Shown here one piece after another: positions 18,444 to 25,295 of a DNA stretch of 64,000 bases. The notes under the pieces were generated by a model. That model made no database searches. It saw only the letters and a list, made by a program, of their open reading frames with translations, and was not told the origin of the DNA. Within the stretch, counting starts at the first letter, position 1; each line of letters opens with the position of its first letter. The stretch comes from Prevotella heparinolytica (lineage in GTDB: Bacteria; Bacteroidota; Bacteroidia; Bacteroidales; Bacteroidaceae), in NCBI RefSeq assembly GCF_004342845.1, contig NZ_SLXB01000009.1, positions 1 to 64,000 on the forward strand, written 5' to 3'. Position numbers and translations under genes: made by a program.

Positions 18444-19391
18444 ATGAAACATAGTTTAATCACTCTATTTCTCAGTGCACTCTCCCTCCTCTGCCATGCG
18501 CACGAGGGAGACCACTACGAACACAGCGACATGCTGGCAAGCATGAAACCCGGCGAAAAGGCCGCCCTGCTCATGGTTCATTTCGGCACTACGCACGACG
18601 ACACGCGCGCACTTACCATCGATGCCATCAACGCCCAAGCGCAAGCTGCGTTTCCCGAACCGGCATTCCGCGAAGCATATACATCGCGCATCATCATCCG
18701 CCGCCTCAAGGAACGCGGAATCGAAAAGAACACGCCTTTGGACGCGCTGTTGAAATTGCGTGCAGAAGGCTATACCCACGTCATCGTACAAAGCACCAAC
18801 ATCATCGACGGAGTTGAAATGGAATCGCTCCGCCGCGATGTGGAAACCGTGTTGCCATTCTTTAAGGAGATACGGGTAGGCACTCCCCTGCTCTATTCCG
18901 TGGAAGATGCCGAAAAGGTGGTGGAAATATTGGGACGCCGCCTCAAGGCAACGCTTCCCGAAAAGGAAGCCGCCAAAGAGCACTTCGTTCTTGTAGGCCA
19001 CGGCACTTACACTCCCGCTACCGCCGCTTACAGCCAGATAGACTATATGCTGAAAGCCGGCGGACTGACAAATTTCCATGTGGGCACCATCGAAGGATAC
19101 CCCACTTTTCGCACCGTACTGGCACAACTGAAGGCGGCAAAAGCCAAACGCGTGACCCTCGTTCCCTTCATGTTCGTTGCAGGCGACCATGCCAAGAACG
19201 ACATTGCCGGCGAGTGGAAAGAAATGCTCGAAAAAGAAGGCTTCACCGTCAATGTACGTCTCGAAGGCTTGGGACAAATGCCCGAGATACAAGAGACATT
19301 CATCGGGCACATCCGTTTCGGGCTGAAGCACCGCATGCCCGGCATCATGGAAAAGAAGGCGGCCTATGCTGCCGGAAAGGATGTGGAATAA
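18444..19391 (+). CDS. cbiK: Exported CbiK-family cobaltochelatase
   Basis: A 315-residue class II chelatase of the CbiK family, which inserts Co2+ into sirohydrochlorin. The two metal-site histidines are visible in FVLVGHGTYTP and FVAGDHAKND. An N-terminal signal peptide (MKHSLITLFLSALSLLCHA) is unusual: it predicts a periplasmic enzyme, as reported for CbiK-P of Desulfovibrio. Right after the likely cleavage site is a histidine-rich stretch, HEGDHYEH, which could bind metal. It sits between the DUF4374 lipoprotein and the PepSY protein. It could load metal for cobalamin synthesis, or insert or remove metal from an imported tetrapyrrole. The family call is firm; the direction of the reaction is inference. 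Confidence 0.88.
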   Translation: MKHSLITLFLSALSLLCHAHEGDHYEHSDMLASMKPGEKAALLMVHFGTTHDDTRALTIDAINAQAQAAFPEPAFREAYTSRIIIRRLKERGIEKNTPLDALLKLRAEGYTHVIVQSTNIIDGVEMESLRRDVETVLPFFKEIRVGTPLLYSVEDAEKVVEILGRRLKATLPEKEAAKEHFVLVGHGTYTPATAAYSQIDYMLKAGGLTNFHVGTIEGYPTFRTVLAQLKAAKAKRVTLVPFMFVAGDHAKNDIAGEWKEMLEKEGFTVNVRLEGLGQMPEIQETFIGHIRFGLKHRMPGIMEKKAAYAAGKDVE

Positions 19392-19409
19392 TACCTGGCA
19401 TCAGGTATT
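19390..19409 (+). terminator. Stem-loop after cbiK
   Basis: AATACCTG and CAGGTATT form an 8-bp stem with a GCAT loop overlapping the cbiK stop. There is no T-run, so it is a weak terminator or an mRNA-stabilising hairpin. A TACCTTTG box at 19431-19438 could give the PepSY gene its own promoter. Confidence 0.45.
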
Positions 19410-19455
19410 CAAAGTTTCCGAATCATCTTGTACCTTTGCAAAAAATCCGGCCGAA

Positions 19456-20961
19456 ATGAATATGATTACCCGACTGATGTACACCATTCACAGGCTGCTG
19501 GGCACTTTGCTCTGCATCCTGTTCCTTATATGGTTCGTCTCCGCCTTTGTGATGATGTACCACCGTTTTCCCCGTGTCAGTGCCAAAGAGAAATTGCTCA
19601 GGCTGGAGCAACTTTCGGCAACCGCCGATTCGTTGCCCGACATCGCGTCCGTCATGGCACGCCTCCCCCACGGAGAGAAAGTAAAGAAGCTCACGCTGGA
19701 ACGCTCTTTGGGACAAACCGTTTTCCACATCCGCACCGATAAAGGCACCCGCCGTCTGCTGCCTGCTCCCTCCGACTCCTTGCAGCCAACGGACTACGGA
19801 CACATTTGCCGTACAGCTTCCTTGTGGTGCGACGCCCCCATTGCCCGCATCGACACCTTGCAGTCGTTAGATCAGTGGATACCCTTCGGCGAATTGAAAA
19901 AAGAGATGCCCATCTATAAGATACACTTTGCCGATGATGGCCGCACACAGCTATATCTGAGTTCCCGAAACGGCGAAGTGCTGCAATTGTCCGACAAAAG
20001 CCAACGTTTCTGGGCATGGTTGGGAGCCATTCCCCATTGGGTGTACTTCACCCGGCTCAGACAAAACGCCGAACTATGGAGCAAGACGGTCATCTGGTTA
20101 TCGGGACTGGGCTGCCTGATGCTCGTTGCCGGCATCTGGGTCACGGCAGACGTATGGCGCAAAACACGCCGCAACCGTCGTCGGCTCTTTTCCCCCTACC
20201 GCAAAAGGTGGTATCACTGGCATTACGTCAGCGGCATCTTTTTCGGCGTCTTCGTCCTTACGTTTACCTTTAGCGGCATGATGTCCGTGGCCGACATTCC
20301 CGAATGGATTCATAAGCCTGCCTTCAAAGGCAATCCCGTGCATGCGCTTCGTGCCCGTGCTACTAAACCTGAGGCCTATCCGCTCGATTACCGGACGCTC
20401 ATCGCCGTCCATCCCGAAACAAAGCAGATAGAATGGAGCAATTTTCGCGACCATCCTTATTATATTATAAGAAACGAAACCACGGAGCAATACATCGATG
20501 CAACCGACACGCTGCCGCACCCCCTTCTGCTTACCGAAAAAGAAATCCGAAACGGAGTGGAGAGCATATATGCCGCCGACAGCATTTTCCGGCATCACCC
20601 TGCGCAAATGCGCATGACACGGCTCGATCGGTTCGAGACCTACTACCGCGACATGACCGGCATGTACCGCGAGCGTCCCCAACTGCCTGTATGGAAAGTG
20701 GCTGTAAACGACCCCGACCGGAGCGTCTACTACATCCAGCCCGAAACCGGCATTGTCCGCTACGTCGACACCTCCTCGCGCTGGCGATACTGGTGCTATA
20801 CCGCTTTGCACCGCATGCGTCTGCCGGGGCTGAACTCCAACGCCACCTTGCGCAAAACCGTGCTCTGGATATTGCTGCTCGGAGGCACGGCAGTTTCCGT
20901 CACGGGCATGGCACTGAGTGTGAATTATGTGCGAAGAAAATACCGTGCGTTCAGACGTTAA
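19456..20961 (+). CDS. PepSY-associated membrane protein (XusC-like)
   Basis: A 501-residue inner-membrane protein. The frame opens at 19366 inside cbiK, but MNMITRLMYTIHRLLGTLL at 19456 starts with a typical PepSY-associated first helix and is preferred. Membrane helices are seen near residues 12-35, 215-240, 275-300 and 470-495, with the histidine pairs YHWHYVSG and ALHRMRLPG that are characteristic of this heme-reductase-like family. Family members often reduce or release imported metal complexes in the periplasm, as proposed for XusC. It closes the riboswitch-led operon. Its last 4 bases overlap the convergent hypothetical gene. Confidence 0.85.
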   Translation: MNMITRLMYTIHRLLGTLLCILFLIWFVSAFVMMYHRFPRVSAKEKLLRLEQLSATADSLPDIASVMARLPHGEKVKKLTLERSLGQTVFHIRTDKGTRRLLPAPSDSLQPTDYGHICRTASLWCDAPIARIDTLQSLDQWIPFGELKKEMPIYKIHFADDGRTQLYLSSRNGEVLQLSDKSQRFWAWLGAIPHWVYFTRLRQNAELWSKTVIWLSGLGCLMLVAGIWVTADVWRKTRRNRRRLFSPYRKRWYHWHYVSGIFFGVFVLTFTFSGMMSVADIPEWIHKPAFKGNPVHALRARATKPEAYPLDYRTLIAVHPETKQIEWSNFRDHPYYIIRNETTEQYIDATDTLPHPLLLTEKEIRNGVESIYAADSIFRHHPAQMRMTRLDRFETYYRDMTGMYRERPQLPVWKVAVNDPDRSVYYIQPETGIVRYVDTSSRWRYWCYTALHRMRLPGLNSNATLRKTVLWILLLGGTAVSVTGMALSVNYVRRKYRAFRR

Positions 20962-21239
20962 AAGCGGTGATTAGCGGTTAGCGCTGCCGTCGCCTCCACC
21001 AACCGGTACTTGCGGCACACCTCGAGTATGATTCTCTGCGGGATGTCCGTCACCATCGGCCGCATCCTTCCGTCTTCGCCGGTCACGTGCCGCAACGGCA
21101 GTTGAGGGTATATGGCGTGCAATATCAAGGCCGAGCGGTCGTAGGCTGTGGGCGATGCGCCCGTCATGTCGATGTTTATAAGGCTGTTTTTGCGGACTTC
21201 CGCCGCACGTATTCTTTTGATGGTTCGATAGATTTTCAT
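20958..21239 (-). CDS. Small hypothetical protein at island edge
   Basis: A 93-residue protein I do not recognise (MKIYRTIKRIRAAEVRKN...). It is basic at the N-terminus and has no signal peptide or membrane helix. The start at 21239 is preferred over 21266. It ends inside the last codons of the PepSY gene on the opposite strand and marks the boundary of the accessory island, with the HU-like gene next on the same strand. The 213-base gap to that gene holds an imperfect inverted repeat, ggGCACGG...CCGTGCcc (about 21325-21341 and 21383-21400), and nothing else I can identify. Confidence 0.5.
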   Translation of the reverse strand: MKIYRTIKRIRAAEVRKNSLINIDMTGASPTAYDRSALILHAIYPQLPLRHVTGEDGRMRPMVTDIPQRIILEVCRKYRLVEATAALTANHRF

Positions 21240-21453
21240 GGATGGTAGTGAATTAGTGGGTGTCATCAGGGTATAAGGATTGGAATTGAAGCATTAGTAG
21301 TATTGGTGCGGGGAAGAGGTTAAGGGCACGGGCCACATGGTCGTCATGAGTTCTCCTATTAAACGCGTCGTGTTTATTTCCCATATGGTTCCGTGCCCCA
21401 TACCCTGATCCGGTGTTACTCTTTTCTAACGTCTGACCTCTTACGTCTAACGT

Positions 21454-22005
21454 CTAACCGAGCGGATTCTCTCCTTGGCCGCCCGAGCCACTACCGCCTG
21501 TGCCGCCCGAGCCGCTGCCGCCACCCGTTCCACCACTGCCGCCCGGTGCAGGCGTCGGCAGTCCTTTGGCTTTGCGGTAGTCCGCCATCGAGGCATAGTT
21601 GATTTTGTTTTCCAATACGCCTCCGTCCTCGAAGCGGAGGTCGCGGACAATGCTGTCACGCAGTTCTTTGGTGGGAGTGAAGACGATGCGAGGCGATTTT
21701 ATCATCTGCCCGGCGTTGAACTTGTCGATGTCTTCCACGCCCTCGCTCTTGAAGGTGATGCGGAACGTGCCCAACCCGGGCATGTTCACCGTGTGACCCT
21801 GCTTGAGCTGCTGCGGGATAAAGGTTGCCAGCAACTCCATGGCGGCCTCCAGTTCGATGGGTGCGGTGGTGGTGTGTGCCGTGGCGGCACGGGTCAAGGC
21901 TTTGGGAGACAAAGGTCTTGCACTGTTGGGCACGGCATACCACTTGGCCGGGTCGTTCTTCTTCATCGGGTGCTTCTTCTGCACCAATTTGTAACTGATA
22001 CTCAT
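21454..22005 (-). CDS. HU-like DNA-binding protein with Gly/Ser tail
   Basis: A 183-residue protein of the Bacteroides HU-related family (putative histone-like DNA-binding proteins). The fold region runs from about residue 3 to 125 with MPGLGTFRITFKSEG, the beta-arm equivalent of HU. The C-terminus is a low-complexity tail (APGGSGGTGGGSGSGGTGG) ending in NPLG. The other HU-like protein in this window (42809-43279) also ends in NPLG after a proline/glycine tail. A 23-bp periodic array lies immediately upstream. Its role in the island is unknown; DNA architecture or regulation of the adjoining DGR and fimbrial genes is a guess. Confidence 0.8.
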   Translation of the reverse strand: MSISYKLVQKKHPMKKNDPAKWYAVPNSARPLSPKALTRAATAHTTTAPIELEAAMELLATFIPQQLKQGHTVNMPGLGTFRITFKSEGVEDIDKFNAGQMIKSPRIVFTPTKELRDSIVRDLRFEDGGVLENKINYASMADYRKAKGLPTPAPGGSGGTGGGSGSGGTGGSGSGGQGENPLG

Positions 22006-22111
22006 AATGATAAAAGTTTTTGGTTGATAATTAAATGATAATAACTCACAGTTGGCGTGTGTACGCCTTTTCTTTTAATTCGTTTGAATGTCACCGCAGG
22101 AAAGGCGATTG

Positions 22112-22249
22112 CCTCACTGCGGTGACGCAGCTTGCCTCACTGCGGTGACATCTGTTGTCTCACTGCGGTGACGTTCATCATCTCACTGCGGTCTCATCGC
22201 TGGTCTCACTGCGGTGACGTCGCTTGCCTCACTGCGGTGACGCCGCCCG
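22112..22249. repeat. 23-bp periodic array, six units
   Basis: Units start at 22112, 22135, 22158, 22181, 22204 and 22227, each 23 bases long. The conserved part is CTCACTGCGGTGAC and the remaining 8-9 bases vary. An inverted partial copy (tgtcaccgcagg) sits at 22089. The array covers the last ~22 codons of the reverse transcriptase frame and the leader of the HU-like gene. Confidence 0.92.
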
Positions 22250-23781
22250 TTTCGCATATGCGGCCCTCTCGGCCTTGTGCGTGTAGCAAACATCAGGCCA
22301 TCGGGCATCGGGACATTGGATTCCGGTAAAATAAATATCCGCGTCGTCCGCGTCTGAAAATCTGTCGCTTGCCGCAGCAGACGCATGTCCCGTTCCGCTC
22401 TCTCCTCCCGTGTCAGACTTAAAATCCGGCGACCGTGCAGCAGTTCGTCCAGCAGCAGGTCTATTACTGCACTTCCCTCCCTACGGAGGCAAGGTTCCCG
22501 GAGGCTGCGGCAAGGTTCCCGGAGGCGGTAGCGAGGTTTCGGTTTCAGCTTTTTGTAGTCGCCCTCGATGCGGAAGAACCTCTTCAGCGGCGACTTCCCG
22601 AAGAGCCTTTCCGCCAGCCTGTGCGCCCTGAACTGCCGCAGGTAGCCGCAATACGAGTTCGCTACCGACAGCATCCGCTCCAGCTCGTGGGGCGGCGGCG
22701 TCTTGGCGTCCTTGCAGCGACCCTCCACTTCGGCCAGCCGTTCGCGCATCAGGCGCACGGTGCGTTTCGACGGATAGCGGCGGTGGGGCTTCACGCAGGC
22801 ACCCAGAAAGCGTATCCCCCTCGTGCAGGGTTGCAGCTCCGTCTTGTGCGGGTGCAGCTCCAGCCGCAGCTCGTTGCGCAGGAACGTGCGCAGCAACGGC
22901 ACAAGGCCCAGCAAGCGGCTCCGGTGGCGGCCCACGATGTAGAAGTCGTCCACATACCGCCCGTAGTGCCGGCAGCCCAACCTACGCTTCACATACTCGT
23001 CCAGCCGTCCAAGGAAGATGTTGCTGAAGAGCTGCGAGGTCAGGTCGCCTATGGGCAGCCCCGTGCCCGGCGCCGAGCTGAACAGGCTTTTCGACGGCGG
23101 CAGGCCTTCGCGCTCTTCCGGCCGGCCGTGCATCAGGCAGTCCGCCGTGGGGTCTCTGAAGAGGATGCTCCGCAGCAGGAAGTCCGTCAGTCCGGGGTCG
23201 GGCATGCGTCGTTCGTCCCGTTTGCGGGCAAAGCGTTTCAGGTCGTCCGTGATGATGTCATACAGCAGCTTCTTGTCTATGCTCATGAAGTAGCCCTTCA
23301 GGTCCATCTTCAGGATGTAGGCCTTCCGGCGGTAGTTGTCCGTGCAGCTGCGTATATGGTGCTCTATCCGCTCTATTCCTGTCCGTGTGCCCTTCTTCTT
23401 GCGGCACGAATAGCTGTCGTATATCATCCGCTTGTCGAACAACGGCGCCAGATAGCCCGCCAGCAGGTGGTGCACCACCCTGTCGCGGAACTGCGAGGCA
23501 AACACCTCCCGCTTCACCGGCCGGTGCACGATGAAGCAGATGCACGGCTTGGGCCGGTACGTCCTGTCGCGTATCTCCTCATACAGTTCTATCAGGTTGT
23601 GCTCCAAGTCCATCTCGAAAGCCAACTGTCCGCGCGTGTTCCGTTTGTTCTTCCGCGCCTCGAAGTAAGCCCTGAAAAGGTCTGTCAGCAGATGCCCCTC
23701 GTGCCTCTTCGCCTGTTTCTCTCCCGTCTTGTTTTTCCGGCGCGGATTGCGCGGATGCTTCATTTCTCCAGTCTCTCTCAT
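22183..23781 (-). CDS. DGR reverse transcriptase
   Basis: A 532-residue reverse transcriptase of the diversity-generating-retroelement type. Motif A is KMDLKGYFMSID (158-169), motif B is GLPIGDLTSQ (241-250), in which IGxxxSQ replaces the QGxxxSP of retroviral and group II enzymes as is typical for DGRs, and the catalytic YVDD is at 276-279. The basic N-terminus (KHPRNPRRKNKTGEKQAKRH) probably binds RNA. It would copy the template-repeat RNA with adenine-directed errors. Downstream of the RT core is a long basic domain. The last ~22 residues are encoded by a 23-bp tandem array, so the native C-terminus may vary. An alternative start is M7 at 23763. Confidence 0.96.
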   Translation of the reverse strand: MRETGEMKHPRNPRRKNKTGEKQAKRHEGHLLTDLFRAYFEARKNKRNTRGQLAFEMDLEHNLIELYEEIRDRTYRPKPCICFIVHRPVKREVFASQFRDRVVHHLLAGYLAPLFDKRMIYDSYSCRKKKGTRTGIERIEHHIRSCTDNYRRKAYILKMDLKGYFMSIDKKLLYDIITDDLKRFARKRDERRMPDPGLTDFLLRSILFRDPTADCLMHGRPEEREGLPPSKSLFSSAPGTGLPIGDLTSQLFSNIFLGRLDEYVKRRLGCRHYGRYVDDFYIVGRHRSRLLGLVPLLRTFLRNELRLELHPHKTELQPCTRGIRFLGACVKPHRRYPSKRTVRLMRERLAEVEGRCKDAKTPPPHELERMLSVANSYCGYLRQFRAHRLAERLFGKSPLKRFFRIEGDYKKLKPKPRYRLREPCRSLREPCLRREGSAVIDLLLDELLHGRRILSLTREERAERDMRLLRQATDFQTRTTRIFILPESNVPMPDGLMFATRTRPRGPHMRNGRRHRSEASDVTAVRPAMRPQ

Positions 23782-23846
23782 CTCCTGTTCACTAATCGTT
23801 AACCGTTAATCGCCGACCACCGCCCTCTTCCTGCAAAGGTTGGTAA

Positions 23847-24039
23847 ATTCTTGGGCCGCCCTCACCCCGAAGCCGTAGCTCCGATTGTTGTTGTTCAGCG
23901 GGTTCACGTTGCCCGGGTTGAAGTTCAGGTTCCTCCCGTTGTTCGTGTTGTTCGGCCCCGCCGTCCAATAGTAGGCGTTGCTCCCCACGTTGTAGGGCAC
24001 TGCGGAATTGTTGTTCCGATAGCCCGAAGCGGGGAAAAA
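23847..24039 (-). repeat. DGR template repeat (TR)
   Basis: A non-coding 193-bp copy of the 3' end of the adhesin gene, located between avd and the RT gene on the same strand as both. In the adhesin frame it would read many asparagines (AAC codons), for example RNNNSAVPYNVGSNAYYW and PLNNNNRSYG. It aligns gap-free with 25490-25298. There are 12 mismatches, all at coding-strand adenines: 7 A to G, 3 A to T and 2 A to C. The 152 bases between avd and the TR are probably part of the structured TR RNA. Confidence 0.97.
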
Positions 24040-24191
24040 AGAGTGACCGCTCTCTAAATGCCGGGGGGAATCCGTGGCCCGGAAGCCCCTCGTCAGATTT
24101 GGTTTGTCATTACTGCCGGATGCACGGCGCGGAACCCGGCCTGCAGCCTTGCCCGCCGCGACTTTCTTACTCCGGCAGTGGGTCACTGAAT

Positions 24192-24596
24192 TTACCGGAC
24201 ACACTCTGCGGAACCCCTTTGTATGGAGTAACCCGCCGACTCCGGTCCGTTCTTCTTTGTTGCATACCCGTGCCACGCCGCAAGCTGCTTCGACAGGTTT
24301 TCCGCCTGTTCGCTCATCCTTGCATACAGTCTCACGCTGATGTGGTGCAGGTCGTACAGCAGGCGCAGGCGCACCTTCGTGCTCACTGTCAGCTCGCGTG
24401 CCGCCTCTATGTGCCGGCATTTGTCCGTGGTGGCGTTGGCCTTGTATATCAGCACTATCATCTCCATCAGTTCGTTCTTCAAGGTCTCCACCAACGTGAA
24501 CTTCACGTCGCGCGGCACGTGCCCCATCTCGCGGTATATGCATTGCAGCAAGTCGTAGGCCGCTTTATACACGGGCAGGTGGTCGTAGTTTGCCAT
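24192..24596 (-). CDS. avd: DGR accessory variability determinant (Avd)
   Basis: A 134-residue, all-helical small protein (MANYDHLPVYKAAYDLLQCIYREMGHVPRDVKF...). The sequence and position match the Avd family of four-helix-bundle, positively charged proteins that form a pentameric barrel and bind the DGR reverse transcriptase and template RNA. Typical family words are Y-x-L-L and an N-terminal FPxxYK-like segment (here LPVYKAAYDLL), then VETLKNELMEMIVLIYKAN. It lies directly 5' of the template repeat, the usual order target, avd, TR, RT. The end of the preceding accessory gene is 19 bases away, so the genes are probably cotranscribed. Confidence 0.9.
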   Translation of the reverse strand: MANYDHLPVYKAAYDLLQCIYREMGHVPRDVKFTLVETLKNELMEMIVLIYKANATTDKCRHIEAARELTVSTKVRLRLLYDLHHISVRLYARMSEQAENLSKQLAAWHGYATKKNGPESAGYSIQRGSAECVR

Positions 24597-24615
24597 AATC
24601 TTCCGCCTTTCGCCC

Positions 24616-25158
24616 TCAGCCTTCGGCCAGCCTTTTTTTCAGCTCGGCCACAAACAGCATGCACTCCATCGGCGTGCGTCCGGCCAAGTCGAAGAGGCGG
24701 AGGCGTTCGGCAACCACCCTCTCGGCCGGCATCACTGCCGTTGCTTCACCCTCTTTCCTTTCCCCGCCGTCGCTTCCCCCCTCCTTTGGGGCAGGAACCG
24801 GAGCGGGGGTTTTGGGGGCCGCCCGGGGCGGTTGCAGGGGCAGGGCCTTTTTCCATGCCTCGAAGCCCTGCGGGTCGATGCGCGCCGGCGCTTTCAGCAC
24901 CAGCCTCTCTTCCGTCTCTTCCACCCGTTCCAGCCCGCCGATGAATTTTGCGTCTCCGCTCTGCGGGAAGCCCACCGACACCATCTCGCCGCCAACAACC
25001 TTCAGAAACCTTTTTGTCGTCTTCAGCGGGTGCACCTGCGTGCACAGCGCATAGGCCGAACATTCGTAGGCTTTGCGGAAAAGCCCCTCGCGATACAGGA
25101 TGATGCGGCCGGTGTTGTCACGCTCCGCATCCATAAAGTCACGACTTGTATATCCCAT
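24616..25158 (-). CDS. MutS-domain-I-like DGR accessory protein
   Basis: A 180-residue protein. The N-terminal ~80 residues (RIILYREGLFRKAYECSAYA and KVVGGEMVSVGFP) resemble the mismatch-recognition domain I of MutS, with the aromatic-containing loop replaced by GLFRKAYE. A low-complexity proline/alanine linker follows (about 108-135), then a short helical tail (RLFDLAGRTPMECMLFVAELKKRL). MutS-like (MSL) accessory genes have been reported beside DGRs in genome surveys, from memory. Its place between the variable gene and avd supports that role, possibly in handling the mismatched VR/cDNA heteroduplex. The molecular function is inference. Confidence 0.7.
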   Translation of the reverse strand: MGYTSRDFMDAERDNTGRIILYREGLFRKAYECSAYALCTQVHPLKTTKRFLKVVGGEMVSVGFPQSGDAKFIGGLERVEETEERLVLKAPARIDPQGFEAWKKALPLQPPRAAPKTPAPVPAPKEGGSDGGERKEGEATAVMPAERVVAERLRLFDLAGRTPMECMLFVAELKKRLAEG

Positions 25159-25198
25159 AATAGTTACGTATGAAGTGAAAAACTAAAAATAATTTTCG

Positions 25199-25213
25199 AC
25201 CGGCTTCGCCGGT
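25199..25213 (-). terminator. Hairpin followed by AT-rich stretch
   Basis: ACCGG-CTTCG-CCGGT forms a 5-bp stem with a stable loop. On the minus strand it is followed by CGAAAATTATTTTTAG, so it may be a weak terminator of the adhesin transcript or part of the DGR target structure. Confidence 0.45.
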
Positions 25214-25220
25214 ATGTGTG

Positions 25221-25245
25221 CTCCTGCGGCTGCAAGCCGCAGGAG
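25221..25245. other. GC-rich hairpin/cruciform downstream of the variable repeat
   Basis: CTCCTGCGGCT and AGCCGCAGGAG form a perfect 11-bp stem with a 3-base loop, 52 bases past the end of the variable repeat on the minus strand. In the Bordetella phage DGR a hairpin just downstream of the variable repeat is needed for efficient target recognition, so this is a candidate equivalent. Confidence 0.6.
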
Positions 25246-25295
25246 AATAAAACAAATGAAACAAATGAAACCAACGCGGTCGCTTCGCTCCCTTT

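Noticed and set aside
22112-22249. Possible CRISPR array (regular repeats)
   Set aside because: Units are 23 bp in total with only 8-9 variable bases, no spacer-length inserts, and no cas genes nearby. The same holds for the other 22/23-bp arrays.
22435-23802. Plus-strand frame of 455 codons
   Set aside because: It is the antisense shadow of the reverse transcriptase gene in GC-rich DNA.
23806-24543. 245-codon frame reading through the template repeat
   Set aside because: It merges part of the avd gene in another frame with the non-coding template repeat. The adhesin-like peptide at its end is the TR, not a second protein.
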